From NCBI GenBank assembly GCA_947503525.1, contig CANNEA010000003.1, positions 620,001 through 684,000 on the forward strand: a stretch of 64,000 nucleotides of DNA. Reading direction: 5' to 3'. Positions within the stretch are counted from its first letter, which is position 1; each line of letters starts with the position of its first letter. The translations under genes and the position numbers were made by a program. Of the stretch, positions 8,262 to 17,594 are shown piece by piece. The notes beneath the pieces were generated by a model that saw only the letters and a program-made list of their open reading frames with translations, made no database searches and was not told the origin of the DNA. Source of the DNA: an uncultured Carboxylicivirga sp. GTDB taxonomy: Bacteria > Bacteroidota > Bacteroidia > Bacteroidales > Marinilabiliaceae.

Positions 8262-9290
8262 ATGAATAAAACAGGACTATTAGTTGTTAATTTAGGCACA
8301 CCGGACAGTTGGAAAAGGAAGGATGTAAAAAAATATCTTGCAGAATTTCTGATGGATGGTCGTGTTATTGATATTCCTGCCTGGAAAAGGTTTTTATTGG
8401 TCAGAGGAATAATTGCACCTTTTCGATCTAAAAAGGTTTCTCTTGAATATAAAAAGCTTTGGACAGACAATGGTTCGCCATTATTAGTATATGGCCAGGA
8501 CTTAGTGAAAAAACTTCAGAGCCATTACCAAGAAAATAATGAAGAAGTGCAGGTAGAATTAGCTATGCGCTATCAAAGTCCTGATATCTCTTCAGTACTG
8601 GAACGGTTTAAAAAAAATGGAGTTAATAACCTGGTGGTGTTTCCTTTATTTCCTCAATATGCTTCAGCTACCATTGGATCTGTTGCTCAAAATGTAATGG
8701 AAGAGCTTACCAATTGGAATGCTATTCCATCTGTTAGATTTATTAATGATTACCACGATCATCCTCAATTTATCGAAGCTTTTTATCGTAAAATCAGCAA
8801 GGACATTGAGGCATTCAAACCTGATCATATCTTATTTAGTTATCATGGCATACCAGAGCGTCATTTAACAAATATGCAGGAGCAAAGTAAAAAGCTTTGC
8901 AAATGGCCTGATTGTGCATGTGAAACTAAAAATGAAAACAAACCATTATGCTATCGCTCTGCGTGTTTTAATACGACCAGATTATTAGCCGAGCAACTTC
9001 AGTTGAAACCCAAAGCATATACCAGTTCATTTCAAAGCCGATTGGGTAAATCACCTTGGATAAAACCATATACAGATGATACGGTAGAGAAACTGGCTAA
9101 GAATGGTGTAAAAAAGCTTTTGGTTGTTTCACCTTCATTTGTAGCTGATTGTTTAGAAACAACCTTGGAGATAGGCGAACAGTATAAGGAATTGTTTATT
9201 GAGAGTGGTGGGAGTGAATTTAAGTTTACTGAAAGTTTAAATGCCGATGATCACTGGGTTAAGGCAATTTATGATATAGTTTTAGCTTAG
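8262..9290 (+). CDS. hemH: Ferrochelatase
   Basis: About 342 residues from ATG 8262; the earlier TTG at 8247 is rejected. It inserts Fe2+ into the porphyrin ring at the end of haem synthesis. The N-terminal LLVVNLGTPDS, the metal-site LFSYHGIPERH and the acidic SFVADCLETTLEIGEQY are all present. Between the two halves is a Cys-rich stretch (LCKWPDCACE and PLCYRSACF) with five Cys, unlike the single Cys of E. coli HemH. It may bind a metal or an Fe-S cluster, as in some bacterial ferrochelatases. The gene lies between nifA and nifH but has its own promoter and a strong terminator, so the neighbourhood may be accidental. Confidence 0.92.
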   Translation: MNKTGLLVVNLGTPDSWKRKDVKKYLAEFLMDGRVIDIPAWKRFLLVRGIIAPFRSKKVSLEYKKLWTDNGSPLLVYGQDLVKKLQSHYQENNEEVQVELAMRYQSPDISSVLERFKKNGVNNLVVFPLFPQYASATIGSVAQNVMEELTNWNAIPSVRFINDYHDHPQFIEAFYRKISKDIEAFKPDHILFSYHGIPERHLTNMQEQSKKLCKWPDCACETKNENKPLCYRSACFNTTRLLAEQLQLKPKAYTSSFQSRLGKSPWIKPYTDDTVEKLAKNGVKKLLVVSPSFVADCLETTLEIGEQYKELFIESGGSEFKFTESLNADDHWVKAIYDIVLA

Positions 9291-9319
9291 TTCGAAGTTA
9301 ATATAGCTAAAAGTCTTTT

Positions 9320-9367
9320 GGAGCAGCTCTCAATTGGTGTGATGTCAGTAAAGAGTTGCTCCTTTTT
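9320..9367 (+). terminator. Rho-independent terminator after hemH
   Basis: GGAGCAGCTCT (9320-9330) pairs with AGAGTTGCTCC (9352-9362; one G-T pair), followed by five T. It separates hemH from the nif cluster. Confidence 0.8.
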
Positions 9368-9470
9368 ATTTATGTTCTTAAAGTTCTATGTATCCATGGT
9401 GCATTCTGTAAATCTTATCTTGCACTAGGACATCAGCGATTAATCCACATTAATGTATGCCATCTTATGG

Positions 9471-9487
9471 CTTAAGATACGCTTAAG
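9471..9487 (+). repeat. Two CTTAAG palindromes in the nifH upstream region
   Basis: CTTAAG occurs at 9471-9476 and 9482-9487, 11 bases apart (one helical turn), about 190 bases upstream of the nifH promoter. The same hexamer centres the near-palindrome upstream of nifA (8061-8066). The stretch 9368-9670 holds no gene. I found no exact TGT-N10-ACA NifA site in it, only a near match starting at the TGT of CTGTAAAATT (about 9597). Confidence 0.3.
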
Positions 9488-9673
9488 TCAACAATAACAG
9501 GAGTTTAATACTAGTATCACATTAAAGGTAACAATTATTGCTCTTCTTACAATTATGTAGGATATTCTCCCGTTTCTACTTTTATCAAAAAGCCTCTGTA
9601 AAATTTTTAACTCTCACTATGTGTGGTTGATATGCTCATATGGCGTTGATGAAATCAAAGCGAATTATCATAT

Positions 9674-9689
9674 TGGCACGCCCTGTGAT
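9674..9689 (+). promoter_or_regulatory. Sigma-54 (-24/-12) promoter of the nif cluster
   Basis: TGGCACG (9674-9680) is a perfect -24 element. Four bases later GTGAT (9685-9689) occupies the -12 position (consensus TTGCA/T), keeping the TG but with A for C. The implied start near 9700 leaves about 30 bases before the nifH ATG. A divergent nifA nearby supports NifA control. Confidence 0.6.
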
Positions 9690-9696
9690 ACCGTGA

Positions 9697-10575
<879 letters not shown>

Positions 10576-10616
10576 ATTTGAATTCCCAGATAATAAACAA
10601 ACTAAATAATTGAACT

Positions 10617-10943
10617 ATGTTAATGATAAAAGCGATTGTACGCCCTGAAAAAACAAGCAAGGTATTAAAAGCTCTCTTTGAAGCAGGGTACATAGCCGTT
10701 ACAAAAATGCCTGTAGTGGGTAGAGGAAAACAACGAGGTATAAAAATAGGTGATGTTACCTATGATGAACTGCCCAAGGAGTTGTTAATGATGGTTGTGA
10801 AGGATGAGGATAAAGACTTTGCCGTCACTACCATTATGGAGGCTGCCCGTACCGAGCCTAAAGGTGCCTTTGGTGATGGAAAAATATTTGTTTCACCAGT
10901 TGATGAATCCTACACAATAAGTAGGGGAACCAAAGAACTTTAA
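10617..10943 (+). CDS. nifI1: PII-family nitrogenase regulator NifI1
   Basis: 108 residues of the PII fold, starting IKAIVRPEKTSKVLKALFEAGY and containing GDGKIFVSPVDESYTI near the C-terminus. NifI1 works with NifI2 to bind the MoFe protein and block nitrogenase when ammonium is present; 2-oxoglutarate and ATP relieve this. The position between nifH and nifD is diagnostic for this subfamily. ATG 10617 and ATG 10623 are both possible starts. The T-loop region (VVGRGKQRGIKIGD) lacks the uridylylated Tyr context of GlnB, as expected for NifI. Confidence 0.93.
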   Translation: MLMIKAIVRPEKTSKVLKALFEAGYIAVTKMPVVGRGKQRGIKIGDVTYDELPKELLMMVVKDEDKDFAVTTIMEAARTEPKGAFGDGKIFVSPVDESYTISRGTKEL

Positions 10944-10962
10944 TCACCCTAATACATAATCT

Positions 10963-11343
10963 ATGAAATGTGTAATGGCTATTATTCGCATCAATAAGAT
11001 GAACAAAACCAAACGTGCTCTCAAAGAAGCTGGTATAACTTCGATGACTGCTTCGGGAAAAGTGTTTGGCAGAGGAAAAGGCTTATGGGATGCTAAAGTA
11101 CTAGAAGGCGCTAAGAATGATACACCTGAAGCTCTGGAGCATTTAGGTAAAGAACCCCGTTTACGTCCTCAAAGGGTATTGCAAATTGTAATACCCGACA
11201 GTAAAGTAGCAGAGTGTGTTGAAACCCTAATTGAAGCCAACCAATCTGAAGAGCATGGTGATGGAAAGATATTCGTTATGCCTATGGGTGAAGCCATAAG
11301 AGTACGAACCGGGGAGCGTGGAGATGAAGTGTTGGACATTTAA
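10963..11343 (+). CDS. nifI2: PII-family nitrogenase regulator NifI2
   Basis: 126 residues, slightly longer than NifI1, with PII features: KCVMAIIRINKMNKTKRALKEAGI at the N-terminus and GDGKIFVMPMGEAIRVRTGERG at the C-terminus. NifI2 forms the inhibitory complex with NifI1 on dinitrogenase. It starts 19 bases after nifI1 and ends 11 bases before nifD, so translation of the block is probably coupled. The extended T-loop (GKGLWDAKVLEGA... to RLRPQRVLQ) is where partner binding is expected. Confidence 0.93.
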   Translation: MKCVMAIIRINKMNKTKRALKEAGITSMTASGKVFGRGKGLWDAKVLEGAKNDTPEALEHLGKEPRLRPQRVLQIVIPDSKVAECVETLIEANQSEEHGDGKIFVMPMGEAIRVRTGERGDEVLDI

Positions 11344-11354
11344 AATCGGATGCA

Positions 11355-12986
11355 ATGGTAAAAAAGAAAGACATGAGTAAGGGTTTGCCCGATCCATCGG
11401 AATTGATGGATGAGATATTGGCAAAATACCCGACTAAAATAGCTAAGAAACGTAAGAAGGCCATGGTCTCCAATGATCCTAAAGAAGATCAGGAAATTCA
11501 GGCTAATGTCCGAACAATTCCCGGAATTATTACACAGCGTGGTTGTACCTATGCCGGATGTAAAGGGGTGGTACTTGGACCTACCAGGGATATTATTAAC
11601 CTGGTACACGGACCAATAGGTTGTAGTTTTTATGCCTGGTTAACACGTCGTAATCAAACACGCCCGGCCGAAGGTGAAGATAACTTTATGACCTACGCTT
11701 TTTCAACGGATATGCAAGATGAAAATATTGTATTTGGTGGAGAAGCAAAACTAAAGGATGCCATTCGAGAAGCCTACGAAATGTTTCAGCCCAAATCAAT
11801 TGGTATTTTCTCAACTTGTCCGGTTGGTTTGATTGGAGATGATGTGCATGCTGTAGCTCGTGAAATGAAAGCGGAACTAGGAATCAATATTTTCGGCTTT
11901 AGTTGCGAAGGTTATCGGGGTGTTTCCCAGTCGGCAGGTCACCATATTGCTAATAATGGCGTATTCACTCATGTAGTTGGTAACAATGATCGTGAGCGCG
12001 AAGGCAAGTTTCAGGTAAACCTATTGGGTGAATACAATATTGGAGGTGATGCCTTTGAACTGGAACGTTTATTCGAGGAAGCCGGCTTTACACTCCTGTC
12101 AACTTTCAGTGGTAACTCTACCATAAAAAATATGGAGTACTCTCATACTGCAGATTTAAACATGGTAATGTGTCATCGTTCCATCAATTACATTGCTGAG
12201 ATGATGGAGGAAAAGTACGGGATACCATGGGTGAAGGTTAACTTTATCAGTGCTGAAGGTACGGCCAAATCGTTACGAAAAGCCGCTGAATATTTTGATG
12301 ATGCTGAATTAACCGCTAAGGTTGAAAAAATCATCAAGCGTGAAATGGCCAAAGTTGAGAAGGTCAAAAAAGAAGTTGAGCCCAAGACAACTGGTAAATT
12401 AGCCATGATGTTTGTTGGTGGATCACGAGCGCACCATTACCAGGATCTATTTAAAGAGATAGGGGTAACCACTGTATCTGCCGGATATGAATTTGCTCAT
12501 CGTGATGATTACGAAGGGCGTAAGGTATTACCTAATATCAAGATTGATGCTGACACGCGTAACATTGAGGATCTTAGTGTAAGTAAAGACGATAAGCTCT
12601 TCCGTGATGATTTAGCTGAGAAAAAGCAAAAGCTAATGGATAGCGGTTATGCCTTTAGTGACTATGAAGGTATGATGCCTGAGATGAATTCCAATTCATT
12701 GGTGATTGATGATGTTAACCATTGGGAAACTGAAAAGCTGATTGAGTTTTATAAGCCGGATGTATTTTGTGCTGGTATCAAAGAAAAGTATGTGGTTCAA
12801 AAGAGTGGTGTGCCGCTTAAACAGTTACACTCATACGATTATGGTGGACCATATGCCGGATTTGAAGGTGCAATTAATTTCTACAAGGAAATGGAGCGCA
12901 TGCTAAGCACCAATATCTGGAAAATGGTAGATGCACCATGGAAAAGTGAACCTGAGATAGTAGGAAGTTTTGCCATTAACGAATAA
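11355..12986 (+). CDS. nifD: Nitrogenase molybdenum-iron protein alpha chain NifD
   Basis: 543 residues. With NifK it forms the MoFe protein that reduces N2. P-cluster ligands match C64, C90 and C155. FeMo-cofactor ligands match C273 (MCHRSINY) and H492 (LHSYDYGGPY). The substrate-site His is H196 (SAGHH) and R358 (GGSRAHH) corresponds to Azotobacter R359. The distance R358 to H492 is about 51 residues longer than in Azotobacter because of a charged insertion around 388-447. This is the feature known from the Clostridium pasteurianum-type enzyme. Having C and H at the cofactor sites argues for a true nitrogenase rather than a NifD-like paralogue. It lies 12 bases before nifK. Confidence 0.97.
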   Translation: MVKKKDMSKGLPDPSELMDEILAKYPTKIAKKRKKAMVSNDPKEDQEIQANVRTIPGIITQRGCTYAGCKGVVLGPTRDIINLVHGPIGCSFYAWLTRRNQTRPAEGEDNFMTYAFSTDMQDENIVFGGEAKLKDAIREAYEMFQPKSIGIFSTCPVGLIGDDVHAVAREMKAELGINIFGFSCEGYRGVSQSAGHHIANNGVFTHVVGNNDREREGKFQVNLLGEYNIGGDAFELERLFEEAGFTLLSTFSGNSTIKNMEYSHTADLNMVMCHRSINYIAEMMEEKYGIPWVKVNFISAEGTAKSLRKAAEYFDDAELTAKVEKIIKREMAKVEKVKKEVEPKTTGKLAMMFVGGSRAHHYQDLFKEIGVTTVSAGYEFAHRDDYEGRKVLPNIKIDADTRNIEDLSVSKDDKLFRDDLAEKKQKLMDSGYAFSDYEGMMPEMNSNSLVIDDVNHWETEKLIEFYKPDVFCAGIKEKYVVQKSGVPLKQLHSYDYGGPYAGFEGAINFYKEMERMLSTNIWKMVDAPWKSEPEIVGSFAINE

Positions 12987-12991
12987 GGAGG
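12986..12991 (+). promoter_or_regulatory. Strong Shine-Dalgarno (AGGAGG) before nifK
   Basis: AGGAGG overlaps the last base of the nifD stop and lies seven bases before the nifK ATG. Bacteroidota mRNAs usually lack Shine-Dalgarno sequences and no other nif gene here shows one. It may balance NifK with NifD synthesis or be inherited from a donor lineage. Confidence 0.6.
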
Positions 12992-12998
12992 AAACATT

Positions 12999-14381
12999 AT
13001 GTTATTACGTCATACAACAGATAAAGTAAAAGAAAGAAAGGCGCTCACCGTTAACCCGGCAAAAACTTGTCAGCCGGTAGGAGCCATGTATGCAGCCCTT
13101 GGTATTCACGGATGTTTGCCACACAGTCATGGTTCACAAGGTTGTTGTTCGTATCACCGAAGTACATTAACGCGCCACTATAAAGAGCCGGTAATGGCAG
13201 CAACCAGTTCCTTTACCGAAGGATCATCGGTATTTGGTGGACAAAGTAACCTATTGCAGGGAATTGGCAATATCTTTTCCATTTACGATCCGGATATTAT
13301 TGCAGTACATTCCACTTGTTTGTCCGAAACCATTGGTGATGACTTAGGTCAGATTGTAGCTAAAGCACGTACTGATGGTAAAGTGCCGGAAGGAAAGCAT
13401 GTGATACAAGCTGCCACACCAAGTTATGTGGGAAGTCATGTTACAGGTTATGCCAATATGCTGGAAGGTATTGTTAAGTATTTTGCGACTAATACAGATA
13501 AGCTAATTAATCAAATAAATTTATTGGCCGGATGGATTGAGCCATCTGACATGAAAGAGCTTAAGCGTATACTATCCTTGATGGGAGTTAATAGTGTACT
13601 ATTGCCTGATACTTCCGATGTGTTGGATACGCCTATGACGGGAAAGTATACCATGTATCCTAAAGGAGGCACCACTATACCTGAAATGGTTAGCATGGGG
13701 GATAGCTTGTATAGTGTCGGCCTCGGTGAATGGGGAACTCAAAAAGCAGCCATCGCTCTCGACAATCAGTGTAAGGTTAAGTTTTCCATTGAAGATTTAC
13801 CAATCGGATTAAAAGCAACTGACCGCTTTATACAGACTTTATCCAAGGTGGGATCGGTATCTGTTCCTGAATCCATCAACGACGAACGTGGTAAATTGGT
13901 AGATGCCATTACCGATATGCACCAATATTTATATGGTAAACGAGTGGCCTTATGGGGTGACCCTGACCAATTAATTCCATTAACTGAATTTTTGGTGGAT
14001 ATGGATATGAAACCGGTTTATATTGTTTCAGGTACTCCTGGTAAGTCCTTCGATAAGCGCATGAAAGCCATACTTGGCGATCGTGTTCCAGAGGCCAAAT
14101 TTAAAAATGGTGCCGCAGCGGATATGCATCTAATGCATCAATGGATTAAGGAAGAATCTGTAGATCTGCTAATTGGCAATACCTATGGTAAGTACATTTC
14201 TCGCGATGAGAATATTCCTTTTGTTCGTATGGGCTTTCCAATTATCGATCGGATAGGACATAGTTATTTCTCAACCATGGGATATATGGGCGGATTGCGC
14301 ATACTTGAAAAGATGTTGGCTGTTATCATGGATTATCAGGATGCCAATTGTCCGGAAGAGTCTTTTGAGCTTACTATGTAA
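12999..14381 (+). CDS. nifK: Nitrogenase molybdenum-iron protein beta chain NifK
   Basis: 460 residues, short compared with the 523 of Azotobacter because the N-terminal extension is missing, as in Clostridium pasteurianum. P-cluster ligands C24, C49 and C107 (STCLSET) keep the spacing of Azotobacter C70, C95 and C153. The HGSQGCCSYHR and FTEGSSVFGG motifs are clear. It pairs with NifD in the alpha2beta2 MoFe protein. A strong AGGAGG lies before the ATG. Two inverted repeats follow before nifE. Confidence 0.97.
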   Translation: MLLRHTTDKVKERKALTVNPAKTCQPVGAMYAALGIHGCLPHSHGSQGCCSYHRSTLTRHYKEPVMAATSSFTEGSSVFGGQSNLLQGIGNIFSIYDPDIIAVHSTCLSETIGDDLGQIVAKARTDGKVPEGKHVIQAATPSYVGSHVTGYANMLEGIVKYFATNTDKLINQINLLAGWIEPSDMKELKRILSLMGVNSVLLPDTSDVLDTPMTGKYTMYPKGGTTIPEMVSMGDSLYSVGLGEWGTQKAAIALDNQCKVKFSIEDLPIGLKATDRFIQTLSKVGSVSVPESINDERGKLVDAITDMHQYLYGKRVALWGDPDQLIPLTEFLVDMDMKPVYIVSGTPGKSFDKRMKAILGDRVPEAKFKNGAAADMHLMHQWIKEESVDLLIGNTYGKYISRDENIPFVRMGFPIIDRIGHSYFSTMGYMGGLRILEKMLAVIMDYQDANCPEESFELTM

Positions 14382-14427
14382 AAATGAGTTAGGCTATTAT
14401 AGCAATAGTTTTGCATTTGAAGGCAAG

Positions 14428-14487
14428 ACAGGAGGTCATCAATTTCTCTACTTTTATTATGACATATTCCAGTATTTAACCTCCTGT
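14428..14487 (+). ncRNA. Stem-loop in the nifK-nifE gap, upstream element
   Basis: ACAGGAGGT (14428-14436) and ACCTCCTGT (14479-14487) are a perfect 9-bp inverted repeat separated by 42 bases. No T-run follows, so it is not a simple terminator. As RNA it could end or protect the 3' side of the nifHDK message. The pairing arm resembles a Shine-Dalgarno sequence but no start codon fits it. Confidence 0.45.
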
Positions 14488-14555
14488 AGTTCCTCTTCCT
14501 TCATTATTTAAGTCATTCAAAAACGTTTGGATGATCAGGGAGCACAAAAAAAGAT

Positions 14556-14687
14556 TGAGACCGAGAAGCAAGAATAGATTAGCAAAAAGTGATTACTCTA
14601 TTGCTTGTATAAGCAATTCACTTCAACACTGCATCGTAATACTTTTAATTTATTCTGATGGGATTCAGGCTTCCGGTCTCAGTTTTT
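14556..14687 (+). ncRNA. Structured RNA element in the nifK-nifE gap, downstream element
   Basis: TGAGACCG + GAAGC (14556-14569, one bulged A) pairs with GCTTC + CGGTCTCA (14669-14681): 13 bp closing a loop of about 100 bases. Inside, AAGTGA (14587-14592) pairs with TCACTT (14618-14623), and ATTGCTT (14600-14606) with AAGCAAT (14611-14617) around a GTAT loop. Five T follow (14683-14687), then nifE starts at 14720. This looks like a designed fold: a terminator/attenuator with a long insert, or an mRNA-processing or stabilising element that lowers nifEN relative to nifHDK. No reverse transcriptase or other partner gene is present. Confidence 0.5.
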
Positions 14688-14719
14688 AAAATCAACATTA
14701 ACCTTTAATACTAACGACG

Positions 14720-16063
14720 ATGGATAGGTTAATCAAAGAAAGATCAGAACAAATTCATAAAGTAGGTACTTCGGCACATGAGCTGGCTTGCGAAAAAAAG
14801 AGTCAGGCCGGTAGTGTAAGCCAAAGGGCTTGCGTATTCTGTGGCTCCAGGGTAGTGTTATACCCAATTGCAGATGCCTTACATTTAATACATGGTCCCA
14901 TTGGTTGTGCAGCATATACCTGGGATATTCGCGGAGCCATGTCATCAGGTCCGCAATTACACCGCTTAAGTTTTTCAACCGACTTGCGCGAAAAAGATGT
15001 AGTGTTTGGAGGTGAACCAAAATTACATCAGGCACTTAGTGAGTTGATAGAAGCCTATAAGCCAAAAGCTGCTTTTGTCTATTCTACATGCATTGTAGGC
15101 GTTATTGGTGATGATGTCGAAGCCATCTGCAGAAAGGTTTCGCAAGAGCACAATATTGATGTATTGCCTGTAATGGCTGAGGGATTCAAAGGCACTAAAA
15201 AAGATGGCTATAAAGCTGCTTGTGCTGCCTTATCAAAACTGGTTGGTACAGATGATCAGTATAAAGCTCCGGATTTCAGCATAAATATTTTGGGCGATTT
15301 TAACCTTGCTGGTGAACTATGGATGCTTAAAGAGTATTACGAAAAAATAGGTGTTAACATCATTACCTGCTTAACCGGTGATGGTCGCATACACGAAATC
15401 AGAAGAGCACACAAAGCATCCTTAAACATGGTGCAATGCTCCGGTTCTATGATGCATCTGGCCAAGGAGATGGAAGAGAAATACAATATTCCGTTTAAAA
15501 AAGTGTCCTACTTTGGCATAGAAGACATGTCGGAGGCTTTATACGATGTCGCTTCCTTTTTTAAAAATGAGCAAATGCTTGATAAAGCAAGGGCTTTGGT
15601 ATCTGATGAGATAAAAGAATTAATACCTGCTCTGGAGCCCTATAAAGCTAAGTTAAATGGAAAAAAAGCAGCCATATATGTTGGTGGAGCCTTTAAGGCC
15701 ATTAGTCTGGTTAAAGCCTTGCGATTGCTAGGAATGCAAACCGCACTCGTGGGATCTCAAACCGGCAACAAAGACGATTACATGTTGCTTAAAAAGCTCT
15801 GCGACGAGGGAACCGTAATTGTAGATGACTCTAATCCCAATGAGCTTTCTGAATTTGTAAAAAGTCAGGGCGTAGATTTATTTATTGGAGGTGTAAAAGA
15901 ACGCCCCATTGCCTATAAGTTGGGAATTGGATTTTGTGATCATAATCACGAGCGCAAAGAAGCTTTAGCAGGTTATGAGGGGATGCTCAACTTTGCCAAG
16001 GAAGTATATGCTTCCGTTACGAGTCCGGTTTGGAAGTTTTTCAAACCTACCATAACACCTTAA
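14720..16063 (+). CDS. nifE: FeMo-cofactor scaffold protein NifE
   Basis: 447 residues, a NifD paralogue. With NifN it forms the scaffold on which the NifB cofactor is turned into FeMo-co with Mo and homocitrate. The retained Cys are in RACVFCGS (C38, C41), HGPIGC (C63) and STCIVGVIGDD (C124). The FeMo-co His motif is changed to FCDHNHERKEALAGYEG, as expected for NifE and not NifD. It follows a 338-base gap with strong RNA structure and lies 25 bases before nifN. Confidence 0.95.
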   Translation: MDRLIKERSEQIHKVGTSAHELACEKKSQAGSVSQRACVFCGSRVVLYPIADALHLIHGPIGCAAYTWDIRGAMSSGPQLHRLSFSTDLREKDVVFGGEPKLHQALSELIEAYKPKAAFVYSTCIVGVIGDDVEAICRKVSQEHNIDVLPVMAEGFKGTKKDGYKAACAALSKLVGTDDQYKAPDFSINILGDFNLAGELWMLKEYYEKIGVNIITCLTGDGRIHEIRRAHKASLNMVQCSGSMMHLAKEMEEKYNIPFKKVSYFGIEDMSEALYDVASFFKNEQMLDKARALVSDEIKELIPALEPYKAKLNGKKAAIYVGGAFKAISLVKALRLLGMQTALVGSQTGNKDDYMLLKKLCDEGTVIVDDSNPNELSEFVKSQGVDLFIGGVKERPIAYKLGIGFCDHNHERKEALAGYEGMLNFAKEVYASVTSPVWKFFKPTITP

Positions 16064-16088
16064 TCATTAACCCTAAAATATTTGCCCC

Positions 16089-17486
16089 ATGGATAATCTA
16101 CCTCGACTAAAAGACATTAAACCATTTGTATCCACCCGCAATGCCTGTAAATTATGTTCGCCGCTTGGCGCAAGTGTGGCTTTAAAAGGCATTGAAGGCT
16201 GTGTGCCTGTTATACATGGTTCACAAGGTTGTGCCACTTATATCAGGCGTTACATGATCAGTCATTATAAAGAGCCAGTAGATATTGCCTCTTCGAACTT
16301 TAGTGAAGAAACAACAATTTTTGGTGGTGCTGAAAATCTAAAACAAGCATTGGGAAATGTCATTGATCAGTACAAGCCCCAGGCTATTGGCGTGTCAACC
16401 ACATGCTTGAGCGAAACTATCGGAGAAGATGTTCCGAATATGTTAAAGCAAATCAGCAGTATGACTGAGGGGCATGAGTGGCCTGAGCTATTTACTGTTT
16501 CAACACCAAGTTATCAGGGAACACATATGGATGGGTTTCATGCCACGGTATATGAAATAGTAAAGCATTTTGCACAAGATGGAGAATTGTACAAGGTCAT
16601 CAATTTATTCCCTGGTTTTGTTTCGCCGGCAGACTTACGTGTTTTAAAACAAATTTTAAGTGATTTTGAACTGGATTACATTATGATTCCGGATTTTTCG
16701 GATTCGTTGGATAATGGTGCCTGGGATAAATATTATCGGGTACCTGACGGAGGAACGCCAATTGATAGGTTGCGACTGTGTGGTCAGGCTGTATCAAGTA
16801 TTGAGTTAGGACTATTTAATAAAGTTACGGCAGGAGGAAAAAATAATTCTGGCATTAATAGTGCTGGTGAATGGCTAGAAAAAAATAAAGAAGTGCCATG
16901 TCATCAATGTGTATTGCCTATTGGAGTAAGTGCAACAGATGTATTTTTTACGCATTTAGAATTTTTAAGTGCAAATGTAACGCCTCCGAAATATGAAAAG
17001 CAACGTGCTCGACTACTGGATTCATATGCCGATGGTCATAAATATGTATTTGGCAAAAAAGCCATAGTGTACGGCGAAGAAGATCTGGTACTTGGCCTCT
17101 GTTCTTTTTTAGATGAAATAGGGGTGGAGGTAATATTAGCCGGGAGTGGAGCTAACAGTGGTGAACTGTCTGAAAAGCTTAAAGAGTATTGCCCTGAAAA
17201 TGGAGAAGGTATTAAAACCATGTGTGATGCTGACTTTGAGCAAATCAATGAACAAGCCCATTTATTAAAGCCTGATTTTATCATTGGCAATAGTAAAGGT
17301 TATTATATAGCTCGCGATCTAAAAATACCAATAATACGTGTTGGCTTTCCTATCCATGATCGGCTGGGAGGGCAACGTATAAAGCACCTGTCATATGAAG
17401 GTACGCAGGAGTTGTTTGATAGAGTGGTAAATGCTATGATCGAACACAAACAAGAAAATTCACCCATTGGCTATAAATACATTTAG
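16089..17486 (+). CDS. nifN: FeMo-cofactor scaffold protein NifN
   Basis: 465 residues, a NifK paralogue. Key motifs are ACKLCSPLGA (C20, C23), HGSQGCATYIRRY (C48), FSEETTIFGG and STTCLSETIGED (C106). It pairs with NifE as the assembly scaffold. There is no fused NifX or NifB domain; the NifX-like domain of this cluster sits on NifB. It follows nifE closely, with a 108-base gap to nifB in which I see no signal. Confidence 0.95.
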   Translation: MDNLPRLKDIKPFVSTRNACKLCSPLGASVALKGIEGCVPVIHGSQGCATYIRRYMISHYKEPVDIASSNFSEETTIFGGAENLKQALGNVIDQYKPQAIGVSTTCLSETIGEDVPNMLKQISSMTEGHEWPELFTVSTPSYQGTHMDGFHATVYEIVKHFAQDGELYKVINLFPGFVSPADLRVLKQILSDFELDYIMIPDFSDSLDNGAWDKYYRVPDGGTPIDRLRLCGQAVSSIELGLFNKVTAGGKNNSGINSAGEWLEKNKEVPCHQCVLPIGVSATDVFFTHLEFLSANVTPPKYEKQRARLLDSYADGHKYVFGKKAIVYGEEDLVLGLCSFLDEIGVEVILAGSGANSGELSEKLKEYCPENGEGIKTMCDADFEQINEQAHLLKPDFIIGNSKGYYIARDLKIPIIRVGFPIHDRLGGQRIKHLSYEGTQELFDRVVNAMIEHKQENSPIGYKYI

Positions 17487-17594
17487 ATATCCAATAGGGT
17501 TACAAATGTTTATCATCCATCATTCTATAAGATAGGTGAAAGTGATTGGTCAAATTATCGGTTGATTTAGTAATCATCCATAAAATATAAAATT

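Noticed and set aside
9471-9487. A restriction-site or phage attachment explanation for paired CTTAAG
   Set aside because: No mobile element, integrase or tRNA is nearby.
14305-14511. A small gene overlapping the end of nifK
   Set aside because: The frame has no protein character, overlaps nifK out of frame and covers one of the RNA inverted repeats.
14556-14687. A retron-like msr/msd RNA
   Set aside because: The nested inverted repeats suggested it, but no reverse transcriptase gene is present anywhere in the window.
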